DNA from: Miscanthus floridulus
Lineage: Eukaryota > Streptophyta > Magnoliopsida > Poales > Poaceae
Length of the DNA: 64,000 bases
Assembly: GCF_019320115.1 (NCBI RefSeq)
Contig: NC_089584.1
Coordinates: 75,826,791-75,890,790, forward strand
Direction: 5' to 3'
Shown here: in pieces, positions 10,490 through 19,844 of the stretch
Layout: every line of letters starts with the position of its first letter
Numbering within the stretch: position 1 is the first letter of the stretch
Program-made: the position numbers and the translations under genes
Notes under the pieces: generated by a model
Seen by the model: the letters and a program-made list of their open reading frames with translations, nothing else
Database searches by the model: none
Told to the model about the DNA's origin: nothing

Positions 10490-12370
10490 GACTTAACAGC
10501 TACAATATACTACTCTGCTCTGAAATAGATACTTATCTTTGGGCCTTCTTTTGTCTAGGAATTTTAGGCTTTCCCTTAAACCCATGCTAGCTACATGTTC
10601 TCTGAACATGTTGGGTGGTAAGCCTTTTATAAGCGGATCCGCGAGCATCTTTTCTATACTTATATGCTCAAGACTTATGACTTGATCCCAGACTTTATCT
10701 TTCACAACATAATACTCTATGTCAATATGTTTGGCAGCACCACTTGACTTATGTTGGGAGCATCGTGTACTACCAGATTATAATCGCAGTATAACTTTAG
10801 TGGTCTATAGATGCCGTCAACTACCTTCAAACCGGGTATGAACTTCTTTAGTCAGTTCACTTGCTTGTTGCCTCATAACACGCTATAAACTGTCATACAT
10901 TGTGGACGATGTAGTGACAGTTTGCTTTGAGCTTTTCCATGAAATAGCTCCCCTTTGCGAGATGATAGAAAATCCACGTCTGGATATATATTCACTCTCG
11001 CATAATCAGAATCTGAATATCCCACTATGTGGAGTCAATCAGATCTTCTATACGTCATCATGAGGCCTTTCATTCCTTGCAAATAACGCAAGACTTTCTT
11101 TATCAATTTCAGTATTCTGTTCCAGAATTGCTCTAGAATCTGCCAAGTAAAAACCCGGTAACAAATGCCAAGTTAGGGCGCGTACATACTTGAGCATGTT
11201 GCAAGCTTCCAACAGCTAAAGCATATGTAACCACTTTCATTTGATTGAGCTCATATTGGTTCCTGGGGCATTGAAAATCCCTATATCTGTCGCCTTTGAC
11301 TATAGGAGCAGGTGAGGGACTACATTTGTGCATACTAAATTTCTTTAAGATTCTTTCTATGTATGCCTTTTGTGACAGTCCTAATACCCTTTTTTCTTCT
11401 ATCTCGATGAATCTCGATCCCCAGAACGAACGAGGCTTCATCAAGATCTTTCATATCAAAATTTTGAGGACAAAACTTCTTTGTCTCTAGTTGTAGACTG
11501 ACATCACTACTAGCAAGTAAGGTATCATCCACATACAGGACAAGGAAGATAAATTTCTCATTCTTAAACTTTGTATAGACACAATTGTCCTCTATATTTT
11601 CTTAAAAACCCAAAGTGCCTTATTGTCTGATCAAACTTCAAGTACCACTGTCTTGAAGCTTGTTTTAATCCATAAATGAATTTCTTTAGGCGGCATCCCA
11701 TTCGTTCTTTTTCTTCCATGACTAAACCTTTCGGTTGTGTCATGTAAACATTTTCCTCTAAGTCTCTGTTGAAAAATGTCGTCTTTACATCCATATGATG
11801 TAATTTTAAATTGTAATGTGCCACTAATGCCATTATGATTCTGAAAGAAACTTTACATGAGACTAGAGAAAAGGTCTCATTGTAATCAATTCCTTCTCTG
11901 TGCATAAAGCCTTTTGCCACAAGTCGCGCTTTATATCTCTCTATATTCCTTTGAGAGTCAAGCTTTGTTTTATAGACCCATTTACAGCCTACTGTTTTGG
12001 CTCCTTTAGGAATTATTTCCAAGTCCCAAACTCTATTGGCATTCATTGATTTCATTTCATCTTCCATGGCCTCAAGCCACTTTGATGAATGATCACTTCT
12101 CATGGCTTCTTCAAAAGAGGTGGAATCAACCTCTATTTGAAATTCCTTAGTGTTGTACACTTCATAATCAGCAGAAATAGCTAATTTACTAACTCTTTGA
12201 GACCTTTTAGGGGCCTCCACATTTGGCACATCTTCTGTTTGAGGCTGTTGTTGCTCCCCCTCATGTGTGGCAATAGGTTCTATAGGATCCTGAAGAACAG
12301 GTTCCTCATTTTTATTCATTGTTGCCACAGGTGGAATAACAACAGGTGCTAACACCATAGTATCTTGCAC
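10490..12370 (-). pseudogene. Copia reverse transcriptase and RNase H
   Basis: Minus strand, frame-shifted blocks: the linker with LEAMEDEMKSMNANRVWDLE, CKWVYKTKLDSQRNIERYKA, LHHMDVKTTFFNRDLEENVY (catalytic Asp), YGLKQASRQWYLKFDQTI, LYVDDTLLASSD (YVDD box), FVLGIEIHRDRRK, and an RNase H end with HISIEKMLADPLIKGLP. The piece around 11133-11560 needs several frame changes, and most of the RNase H body between about 10710 and 11150 is not readable as protein. Not functional. Confidence 0.85.
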
Positions 12371-12379
12371 TGTCGGTGC

Positions 12380-13390
12380 AGCGACAGCATATAGTGAAAA
12401 ATTGGCTCATAAATCATTGGAGTGGGCGCATACACCCGCTTTACTTCAAGGTCAATTTCTCGAGCTACCATGCTCCCCCTCATCTTTTCATCCTCTAGAA
12501 AAACAGCGTGTCTCGTTTCCACAAACTTTGTGTGTCTCTCTGGACAGTAGAAACGAAAACCTTTTGACTTTTCTATGTAGCCAAACAAATGGCAACTTAC
12601 TATTTTGGGATATAACTTCCCAATGTTTGGGTTAAATACTTTAGCCTCAGCAGGGCTCCCCACACACACGCAAGTGGTTTAGTGAGGGTACTCTTTCTGT
12701 CCACAACTCATATGGCGTTTTGGGCATCGACTTACTTGGTACTCTTTTGAGAATATGAATGGGGTTTTTAACGTCTCCATCCACAGGCTCAACTGTAAGG
12801 TGGAGTAACTTATCATACTGCCCACCATATCCATCAAGGTACGATTGATTCTTTTAGCTACTCTATTCTGCTGAGGTTCACCCGGTATAGAATATTGGGC
12901 TACTTTGTTATTCTCCTGTAAGAACCTTACATAAGGTCCAGGAACTTTGGCCATATGGGGTATGCCAACCGTAGTACTCCCTCACGGTCAGACCTGACTA
13001 TCTTTATCTTTAAATTGTGTTGTATTTCAACTTTTGCCTTAAATATCTACATTTATCCAATGCTTCTGTTCTTTCTTTGATTGGATAAATATAGACATAA
13101 CGGGAGTAATCATCTGTGAATGTTATGAACGAATCATTACCATCCACACTCTTTACAGGAAACTGACCACAAATGTCTGTGTGAATAATCTATAAAATTT
13201 CTGCGCTTCGTTTGTCATCTTTCTTAATCTTCTTTACATACTTTTCTTTTATGTATTCTCTGCATTGTTCTAAATCTAAGAGCTCTAATGGAGGAAGAAT
13301 ATCTTCTTAACTTATCTTTTTATTCCCCCCTTAAATATGGCCTAAACGACAATGCCATAATTTCGACAACGCATCATGAGCTCTCTTATG
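12380..13390 (-). pseudogene. Copia integrase and GAG-pre-integrase
   Basis: HKRAHDALSKLWHCRLGHI (13330-13385) is the zinc-binding pre-integrase motif. It is followed by the core (a DDYSRYVYIYPIKERTEAL-like stretch near 13060-13110), QNRVAKRINRTLMDMVGSM (the catalytic Glu segment, changed from the usual NGVAERxNRT) and the C-terminal KVFNPNIGKLYPKIVSCHLF to KGFRFYCPERHTKFVETRH. Stops and frameshifts split it; the catalytic Glu appears to be Lys in AKRINRT. Confidence 0.75.
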
Positions 13391-13399
13391 CCACCACTT

Positions 13400-13760
13400 C
13401 TAGATTAACAATCTGTCACCAGCTGCTTCATCAGCTGAGTGGCATATATCTTTGAAGAGCCAGTGAACTGACTCTTTATATGTCTTTGAAGAGCCAGTGA
13501 ACTGACTCTTTATTCTATCGAGGTACTCGGTGACCGTGTTATATTATGGGATTGAGCCCATAATTACAGGTTCAATCATGTTCTTTATCACAGCCAAACA
13601 TTTCTTGTTGGCAGTGACCCACTTCCTATGCACAAAAGTCATAGGACTATCTTTTGGGATTCAAAATCCCTCTCTTTAGTTACCTAAGTGGCATCATTCT
13701 CTTTTGTCTCCCTCACCGGTGTCACAAACTCAGTGGAGCATAGTGAGGTGACTACCCAGT
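13400..13760 (-). pseudogene. Copia gag remnant
   Basis: Contains IKSQFTGSSKIYATQLMKQL and, upstream, NTVTEYLD-like and PVRETKENDAT pieces typical of UBN2-type copia gag. A 34-bp direct duplication (copies from 13450 and 13484) inside it shifts the frame. The zinc knuckle and protease expected between gag and the pre-integrase motif are missing, so an internal deletion near 13390-13410 is likely. Confidence 0.65.
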
Positions 13761-13865
13761 CCACCTTAGACAAGATGAAAACCAGGTCAAAACTTTTCTT
13801 AACATAAAATAACACCATTTGCATGCCTTGATTCCAACGTTGGTCAAAATCAAAACATACAATTA

Positions 13866-14100
13866 TTCTTATACACTAATTCTACATCACCGTTAGGCAG
13901 AAATAGAATTAATGCATAAATCTTTAACTTTCACAACTGTTCTTACACACTAATTCTACATCACCGTTGGGCAGAAGTAGAATTAATGCATAAATCATTA
14001 AAATTTACAACTCTTCTTATACACTAATTCTATATCACCGTTGGGCAGAAATAGAATTAATGCATAAATCATTAAAATTACAATATTGTTATTAACAACG
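13866..14100. repeat. 74-bp tandem repeat, three units, each with hairpin arms
   Basis: The motif CACTAATTCTACATCACCG recurs at 13874, 13948 and 14022 (74-bp period). Every unit contains TAATTCTA...TAGAATTA as inverted arms around CACCGTTGGGCAGAA. It lies in the copia internal region upstream of the gag remnant; no reading frame runs through it. Confidence 0.8.
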
Positions 14101-14135
14101 TTGGTCAGAAAATAACAACATCATAATCATGTCAA

Positions 14136-14480
14136 ATCTCTTTTTCTCCAATTAAATACCATATTGGTTCAAAAATAACTGGAGAATCAACATTTTCTTT
14201 AGCAGCGGAAAAAATCTCTTTTTCTCCAATTAAATACCACATTGGTTCAAAATAACTGGAGAATCAACAACTTTTCTTTGGCTGTGGAAAAACTCTCTTT
14301 TTCTTGAATTTTACCCACAGGGAAAATTGCTTTTTCTATTTTCTTTAATCCATTAATCAATTTTTAGGAAATAAACATTTACTGGAAAAACTTTTCTTTT
14401 CTCCAGTTAAATATCATGTCGGTTCAAAATCACTGGAGAATATACTTTTTCTTTAGCAGCGGAAAACATATACTCAATTT
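14136..14480. repeat. Degenerate repeats of about 78 bp with CTCCA...TGGAG arms
   Basis: CTCCAATTAAATACCA...AACTGGAGAATCAAC occurs at about 14146 and 14224, with a diverged copy at 14400 (CTCCAGTTAAATATCATG...CACTGGAG) and a broken one near 14300. Each can fold through CTCCA(A/G)TT and AACTGGAG arms. AGCAGCGGAAA follows in most copies. Confidence 0.7.
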
Positions 14481-14739
14481 CTTGAATTTTACCCATGAGG
14501 AACAATTACTTTTTCTATTTTTTTCTTTTGAGCCAATTTGCATTTTCAATTTTCCAGAAAAAGAAAAAAGGAAAATACGGGCTCATTTCTTTCTTTCTCG
14601 GCCCAAAACCGGCAAAAGCCGGCTCGGCCCGCCTCTCCGCGCGCGCGCAGGCCGCACCCAGGCCGCAACCTGGGCCTGGGCCGGCAAAGTGCCGCGGCGC
14701 GCTCGCCCGCCTGGGCCAAACGACGGTCCAATCAACCGG

Positions 14740-15440
14740 CGCCGTTGATTTTGATCCGACGGCCGCGCGCTCGTTTCGGGCGGTATAAAAACCGACGCCG
14801 CGGCCGGTGCCTGAAACCCTAGTTCATTTTCGTCTCTCCTTTCTCTCTCTCGCTTCAGTCTCTCTCTGTCGCCGCTCTCCTCTTCACTTCTCCTCAGCGC
14901 AAGGACAAGAGCCACCGAGAGCGAGACGGCGAGCGAGCGGACGGTGGAGCGAGGCAGCCATGGCACCATCGCCGGCCCCCTCGCCGGCGCACGTGCTCCC
15001 CGACGGGTGAGCATGCTGCCGTCGAGGGGCCTGGCCATGGCGCCCCCTTGGCCGAGCCCGGCGAACAGCCCGCCCCCGGCTCGGCCCTTCTTCTCTCACG
15101 CCGGCGAAGGGCCATCCCGACGCACAGCGAGGTTTGTCCCTTCCCCTTTCCCTTTCTCTTTCTCCGATTTGGATTTATCTCTGTTTTTCGAACCGGAGGT
15201 GGGGATTAGGGTTAGGGTTAGGGTTTCTTTGATTCCTTTTCTTTCTTTTGATTCGATCGATTCGGTTTTCCTCTTTGGAGTTCATCCGAATCGGGATCTA
15301 GGGTTAGGGTTCGTGTGCCGACCCCTGTTCTTTTTCTCTTCTTTGGATTTCCTTTCTTTTCTTTTCGCTTGTTTACCCAAAAAGGGGATCTAGGGTTAGG
15401 GTTCGGTTGAACTCAATTCAAGATTTGCGAGATTATCCCC
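14740..15440 (+). promoter_or_regulatory. Promoter/first-exon-like module antisense to the copia
   Basis: On the plus strand: GC-rich upstream sequence, TATAAAAA (14784-14791), an AAACCCTAG telo-box (14814-14822), a CT-rich tract (about 14828-14900), an ATG in CAGCCATGG context (14960) and T-rich intron-like sequence beyond 15130. This mimics a plant housekeeping gene's 5' region, but sits in the copia leader, opposite to the element. No known protein is encoded. It could be a captured host fragment or a family-typical leader. Confidence 0.35.
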
Positions 15441-15660
15441 TTCCCCTTTTAGGGTTAGGGTTAGAGTTCTTGAGATTTCTTCTCTGTTCAGATCCGAAAG
15501 GAAGTCTTCGGTTCTTTTCTCTTGCCGTGCGCCGTCGAACGGTGCGGCATCTTTTCCCCCGCGCGGTGGCGGTGGTGACCGGTAGACAGTGACGTCCGCC
15601 ACCCCGATCTCTCTTTCTTTCTTCTTTTACCCGATTAGGGTTAGGGTTAGGGTTACATAG
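15205..15660 (+). repeat. Short telomere-like GGGTTA tracts
   Basis: Runs of (GGGTTA)n or TTAGGG occur near 15206-15227, 15300-15312, 15391-15402, 15450-15466 and 15635-15656. They are interspersed, at most three or four units long, and lie in the copia leader beside the primer-binding site, so they are not a telomere. Confidence 0.7.
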
Positions 15661-15669
15661 AGGCAACCT

Positions 15670-15682
15670 GTCTCTGATACCA
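15670..15682 (-). other. Copia primer-binding site (tRNA-iMet type)
   Basis: The minus strand reads TGGTATCAGAGAC one base inside the 5' LTR, matching the initiator-tRNA complementary site TGGTATCAGAGC of copia elements apart from the last bases. Confidence 0.85.
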
Positions 15683-15683
15683 T

Positions 15684-16103
15684 TGTTAGGATCATAAATG
15701 TGTGCACCCCTCTGTGTGTAACCCGTAGATCCAGGGAAGACCTCATCCTTGTCTTCTCCGTAGATGTACCATAGCGGGTAGACGCCGGTGCCGCGGTAGC
15801 TCCGGCTCGGTGGAGTCCGTAGTGGTACTGCAGTGGTCCGATGGTGACCTGCAGGGGGCGACGATGTCGTCAGTGGGCACATCCCGTTGCTGACAGCACC
15901 TCTTTAGGATTGGATTAGGGTTTTCTATGGGTAGGATGGCGGCTCCAGTGAACCTCGTCGTCCGAGCCTTGATCCCCACCTTCCTTTTATGTGTGCTGTG
16001 CGACAGGGGCCCACCAACCGTATTAGGGTTAGGCTCCCCCGATCATGGAGCAGAGATAAGGGCCCAATAGGCCGTTGGGTCTATTGGTGGAGATCAACTA
16101 ACA
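15684..16103 (-). mobile_element. Copia 5' LTR
   Basis: 420 bp, TG...CA ends, adjoining the primer-binding site. It carries a 2-bp TG insertion relative to the other LTR near 15714. Confidence 0.9.
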
Positions 16104-16603
16104 GTTTATACTTTGCATTCATGCACTCTATTTTCTCTTTAGTGGTTTCATGCAATTTTAAGATCAGTTCAGCACGTTGTTTAGCATCAAAGTTCACTCG
16201 CTCCGAGGTCGGAAGAGGTAACAAATCAATAGGAGCACGTGGCACAAACCCATAAACAATCTCAAAAGGGCTTTTCTTAGTGGTAGAATGCTGTGAACGA
16301 TTATAAGCAAACTCAACATGAGGCGAGCACTCTTCCCACATTTTTATGTTCTTTTTCAAAACAGCCCTAAGCAATGTAGATAAGGTTCTATTGACAACCT
16401 CAGTTTGTTCATCAGTTTAGGGATGATAAGTAGTGGAAAATAAAAGCTTAGTCCCTAGCTTAGCCCACAAAGTTCTCCAAAGACAACTAAGAAATTTTGC
16501 ATCTCGATCAGAAACAATGGTGTTAGACACACCGTATAATCGAACAATCTCACGAAAGAACAAATCATCAACATGTAGCATCATCGCTCTTATAACAAAA
16601 CCT
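16104..16603 (-). pseudogene. Gypsy integrase core
   Basis: Reads [57 protein letters not shown] and VEFAYNRSQHSTTKKSPFEI. The D of SDRD and the E of TEVVNRT are catalytic DDE residues. A TAA (16419-16417) replaces the Gln of the usual HPQTDGQ, and there is a frame change near 16590. The first catalytic Asp and everything before it are absent because the element joins LINE sequence at about 16603. Confidence 0.85.
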
Positions 16604-17812
16604 TGTCGGGCATTCCTGTACGCATGAGCATCGCCTGCTGTTTGTCTGCGTGGGCAGTAAAACAGATTGACAAGCGCCGGCGGGCATTCCTTTGGGCCGG
16701 CACTGAGTCAACAACGGGAGGGAAATGCAAGGTCGCCTGGACAACCGTCTGCAGGCCGACATCGTTAGGGGGGCTCGGCATCCTCGAGTTGCGTTTCTTT
16801 GGTTTCACCCTGAGATTGCGTTGGGAATGGCTAAGCAGCTCCGGGAAGTTGCTGGACCTCATTGCCATCAAGGGCGGAGAAGTCGGTGGCCGCAATGTCC
16901 GCGGTCAACATGACCGTGCTCCTGGGCGACGGCTGCTCGTCCAGGCTTTGGACCGATAGCTGGGCGCCGGTGGGTCCGCTGCACCAATTCGTACCGGACT
17001 TGTTCGCGGCGATCTCCAGAACGGGCAGGAAGAGGACGGTGAAAGATGGCCTGTTCCAGAACCAACGGGCGCGCTCACCACCCAAGTGCTCTTTGGGGGC
17101 TACTGCGCGCGGTGGTGCTTGACCCGCTGCATTCGGACCGCTTTGTCTGGAATTGGTCGGTGGACGGAAAATACTCCACATCGTCCACGTACAGAGCATT
17201 CTTCGCCGGCTCGACTCCGCCGCGCGTGAAGTTCTTCTTCTGGCTAGCGCTTCATCGCCGGCTATGGACTGCGGAACGTCGCATGAGGCATGGCCTCCAG
17301 GATGTCGCAGACTGCGCCCTGTGCGGCCAGGCGCCTGAGACCGGCGAGCACTTGTTCCTTGGCTGCGTCTTCGTCAGGCAGCTTTGGTTCCACCTGCTAG
17401 CTCCGTTGGCCTAACGACGCTGGTACCTCAAGGTGAGGAAGAGTTGGGGACATGGTGGCTACGACAGCGGCTTCGGCTTGATCAAGACGCACGCCCAGCG
17501 TTCCACTCGCTGATTCTCCTCATCTCGTGGTCAGTTTGGAAGGAGAGGAACAACAGGGCCTTCATGCGTGCCACGGCTGGAATCCAGGAGATGATGCGGA
17601 GGATTGGGTTCAGGCCGAGTTCTCGACGCTAGCTGTGGTTTGCCCAATCTGGTCGCGCAACTCAGACGTTATGTAATAGCTAAATGAAAATCCAGTAGAT
17701 AAGAGTTGCTCGGCTCTCCGATGGCCCCTTGCCACCGTGGTCGACCACTTGTGTTTTTCGCTTTTATCCTCCTAATGAAAAACGGATGAATAGCCTGATC
17801 AAGAAAAAAAAA
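16604..17812 (+). pseudogene. LINE ORF2 C-terminal part with zf-RVT and poly(A)
   Basis: Starts with [19 protein letters not shown], continues [39 protein letters not shown], and further on the zinc-binding zf-RVT region FFWLALHRRLWTAERRM, DCALCGQAPETGEHLFLGC (Cys and His ligands). Several frameshifts and a stop after HLLAPLA (about 17413) break it. The 3' noncoding end reaches the poly(A) at 17803-17812. It continues the reading lost at 8895. Confidence 0.85.
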
Positions 17813-18511
17813 GGTGTTGAGGTGGCGAACTAGCTAGTTATGCGTTGGCTAAAAGAATACCTTAGCCACCCCTTTTAATTTGGTGCTACTCGACTCAGGG
17901 CTACAACCATCGATTGCTTCTGTGCTGGCGATCATTGCACTGTTTTGACTTAGATAGGGAACGACACTCGGTACCACGCGCCCTTCCTAGTGCCAAAGAT
18001 AATCTAACTGGTTCCCGACGTCGTGCACTGGACAGACGATTGGTGTGGCATGCCGTATCGGTGACCAGCATCACGCACAGACTGGCGACCAGGTGTTGCC
18101 CCCAGGTTTACAATATTGATATTTGAAAAATATTTGTGGTCATTGATAAACATGAGTATCAAAAATATTGGAATTATGTCGGTGATAAAAAAAATATGAC
18201 TATTTTTTGTAAAAAAAAACTCCTTAATTTGTACATAAAACATGTATAATATGTCCAAGCCATTTGATACAAAAAAAAACAACTCAAAATAGCATAGAAA
18301 ATTGAGGATATAAGACTTCCATAGCATAATATATAATTGTGCAAGCCATGGGACGGATAGATTCATGCCCTTCCACATTACAATATAGTAAAAAACATTA
18401 CAACATTGTCCTAAATGTTACAACGAAGTTATATGTACAAAAATAGTCCTTAATATTACAGGTTTGAGTTTGAATGAAATGGCAGTACACTGACCTAAAT
18501 ACAACACATTA
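17813..18511. other. Intergenic, nothing recognised
   Basis: AT-rich with short A/T runs. No gene, LTR or terminal repeat was seen. It should contain the target-site copy of the LINE just after 17812, but no matching copy was found before 6317. Confidence 0.5.
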
Positions 18512-18639
18512 TGGCCATGTTCGGCTTACCCTATATTCGGCTTGCTCGGCTTCTTTTTCAGCCAGAACAGTGTTTTTCTCTCACAACAATTTAGCCGGAA
18601 CAGTGTTTTCAGCCAGTTTCAGACCAGCGAACGGGGCCA
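18512..18639. mobile_element. Short Tourist-like MITE, 128 bp
   Basis: Ends TGGCCATGTTCGGC and GCGAACGGGGCCA are inverted, and TTA flanks both sides (18509-18511 and 18640-18642). It shares the core CAGTGTTTTTCTCTCACA with the neighbour at 18691. Confidence 0.7.
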
Positions 18640-18690
18640 TTAGTGGTTCGTGATCCAAAAGTACTATTTGATTTTGTGTTAGGGTACCGC

Positions 18691-18811
18691 CAGCCTGTTC
18701 ACTTGCTCGTAAACGATCGTAAATTTCTAGCCAAGAATAGTGTTTTTCTCTCACACGAAACCAGCCAGCAGTAAATAATCCACGATACGATACGGCCTCC
18801 CGAACAGGCTG
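18691..18811. mobile_element. Second short MITE of the same family, 121 bp
   Basis: A perfect 10-bp inverted repeat, CAGCCTGTTC (18691-18700) and GAACAGGCTG (18802-18811), encloses AATAGTGTTTTTCTCTCACA. CGC flanks both ends, though one side is within a GC repeat, so the target duplication is uncertain. Confidence 0.65.
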
Positions 18812-19220
18812 CGCGCGCGCGGAATTTATACCTACTCGATTTGGGCTTTGCACGCGCGAGTGAGCTGAAATTCTAGCAAATGAAATTCAAACTCACGATC
18901 TTTTTGACTGATATATGATTTATATCGACCTGCACCAAAATATCGGAAATATAGGAAATTTCAGTTTTCTATCAATGATATTTTAAACCCTCCGGCGTCG
19001 TGCGCGGACCGGCGACTCACGTGTGGGCTGGGCAGCCGCGTCGGGCATGACATTTTTGGCAGCTGCGTTGGGCTTGGATAGGGTGGCGACACCCGGCGTT
19101 ATTTGGGTGGCGTCGTCGGGCGTGGACTCGGGTGGTTGGGGTGGCGTCGCAGATTAAAAAATGTCCGACGATTCGACGTCTCATCCATATCCGACAGAAT
19201 AGATAAACCCTTTCAGTTTC
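18812..19220. other. Intergenic, nothing recognised
   Basis: Contains a GTGGCGTCG-rich stretch (about 19000-19150) that resembles degraded coding or leader sequence but has no identifiable protein. Confidence 0.45.
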
Positions 19221-19320
19221 TGAGGAGCTGGGAAATTGCTTCTCCAATCTTTTCATGACACACCAATCGCTCCTTGCAAAGAACAACAGAGAGATCCAAA
19301 GCAGAGCAACAGTGGATGAG
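19221..19320 (+). repeat. Extra copy of the RLP2 5' leader
   Basis: GAAATTGCTTCTCCAATCTT and TTCATGACACACCAATC recur at about 19750-19788, and AGAGAGATCCAAAGCAGAGC with CAACAGTGG matches the sequence directly before the RLP2 ATG (20095-20125, CAACAATGG). The two halves are contiguous here but separated by the Tourist MITE and extra sequence in front of RLP2. This is therefore a tandem duplicate of the promoter/leader whose own coding region has been replaced by a minisatellite. Confidence 0.7.
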
Positions 19321-19329
19321 CTGAACTCA

Positions 19330-19500
19330 TGTGGGTTCAAATTATGGATTTGCGAGATGAACTCATTTAGGCTCAAATTATGGATTTGTGAGATGAAATC
19401 ATTTAGGTTTAAATTATGGATTTGTGAGACTAACTCATTTATGCTTAAATTATGGATATGTGAGATGAACATTTATGCTCAAATTATGCATTTGGAACAT
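19330..19500. repeat. 36-bp minisatellite, nearly five units
   Basis: CAAATTATGGATTTG(T/C)GAGATGAA recurs at 19338, 19374, 19410, 19446 and 19480, a 36-bp period with the last step 34. As 36 is a multiple of three, both strands read as 12-residue repeats (plus LKLWICEMNSFR, minus IHNLSLNEFISQ). No start signal or known protein supports translation. Confidence 0.85.
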
Positions 19501-19570
19501 GAACTCTTTTTATTCTGAATTTTTGCACAGGTTTTTATTCTATTATAAATATGTTTTTTGTTCCAATTTG

Positions 19571-19697
19571 GCCAAATGGCTGTGTACACTAGCTGCTCCT
19601 GCAGGCTGCAGCCAGGCAGCCAGCCTGCCTGCCTGGCTGGTGAGCAGCAGCCGGCCAGCGCCTGTTGTGCAGCCTGAGTGCAGGCCGGCCATTTGGC
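19571..19697. repeat. GC-rich inverted repeat, possible hairpin or MITE
   Basis: GCCAAATGGC (19571-19580) and GCCATTTGGC (19688-19697) are perfect reverse complements and enclose a CTG/CAG-rich imperfect palindrome (CTGCAGGCTGCAGCCAGGC...). No clear target duplication. Confidence 0.6.
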
Positions 19698-19844
19698 ACC
19701 CACGAAGCCTGCGTTCAACACAGGCACACCCATGACCGGTAGGAGACAGGAAATTGCTCCTCCAATCTTTTCATGACACACCAATCACATCAAGGTAGAT
19801 AAGTCCTTGCAGACTAGTTCAAACACCGCAAACACTAGAGTTAA

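Larger units (their letters stand above)
9961..16103 (-). mobile_element. Complete Ty1/copia element nested in gypsy
   Basis: Terminal repeats 9961-10378 and 15684-16103 begin TGTTAGGATCATAAATGTG and end CAACTAACA; flanking GTTTA (9956-9960 and 16104-16108) is a perfect 5-bp target duplication. The primer-binding site lies inside the right LTR and the polypurine tract inside the left, so the element is transcribed leftwards. Coding order (gag, integrase, RT, RNase H) is copia-like, but all parts are damaged. The two LTRs differ at about 16 positions plus a 2-bp indel in about 418 bp (counted by eye), making this one of the younger insertions here. Confidence 0.92.
8892..16603 (-). mobile_element. 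Ty3/gypsy fragment inserted in the LINE, itself hit by copia
   Basis: Minus-strand gypsy sequence: 3' LTR (about 8892-9485), C-terminal pol (9486-9912) and integrase (16104-16603). The integrase/C-terminal join is split by the copia at 9961-16103. The right-hand side stops abruptly in the integrase core and continues directly as LINE. The 5' LTR, gag, protease and RT of the gypsy, plus a short LINE stretch of about a dozen codons, are therefore missing. No target duplication for the gypsy can be read. Confidence 0.75.
6317..17812 (+). mobile_element. L1-type LINE, 5'-truncated, carrying two large insertions
   Basis: Three collinear plus-strand pieces of one non-LTR retrotransposon ORF2 are spread over this interval: pre-RT (6317-6460), RT core (7916-8895) and thumb/zinc-binding region with 3' end (16604-17812). 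The 3' end is a poly(A) run (17803-17812). An opposite-strand LINE and a gypsy-plus-copia nest separate the pieces. No target duplication for the LINE itself was found. ORF1 and the endonuclease domain are absent, so the copy was 5'-truncated or its start lies in unrecognisable sequence. Confidence 0.8.

Noticed and set aside
13866..14100. CRISPR-like array
   Set aside because: Units are contiguous 74-bp repeats without unique spacers, in a plant retroelement, with no cas genes.
14416..15393. Plus-strand open frames in the copia leader as a host gene
   Set aside because: No recognisable protein and no continuation beyond the leader; kept only as a promoter-like finding.
15205..15660. Interstitial telomere
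   Set aside because: Tracts have at most three or four units, are interspersed, and belong to the copia leader; GGGTTA words are common in such leaders.
19255..19518. A real 87-codon repeat protein (LKLWICEMNSFR units)
   Set aside because: Open only because the repeat length is a multiple of three; no conserved family and a decayed flank. Retained as a finding, not as a CDS.
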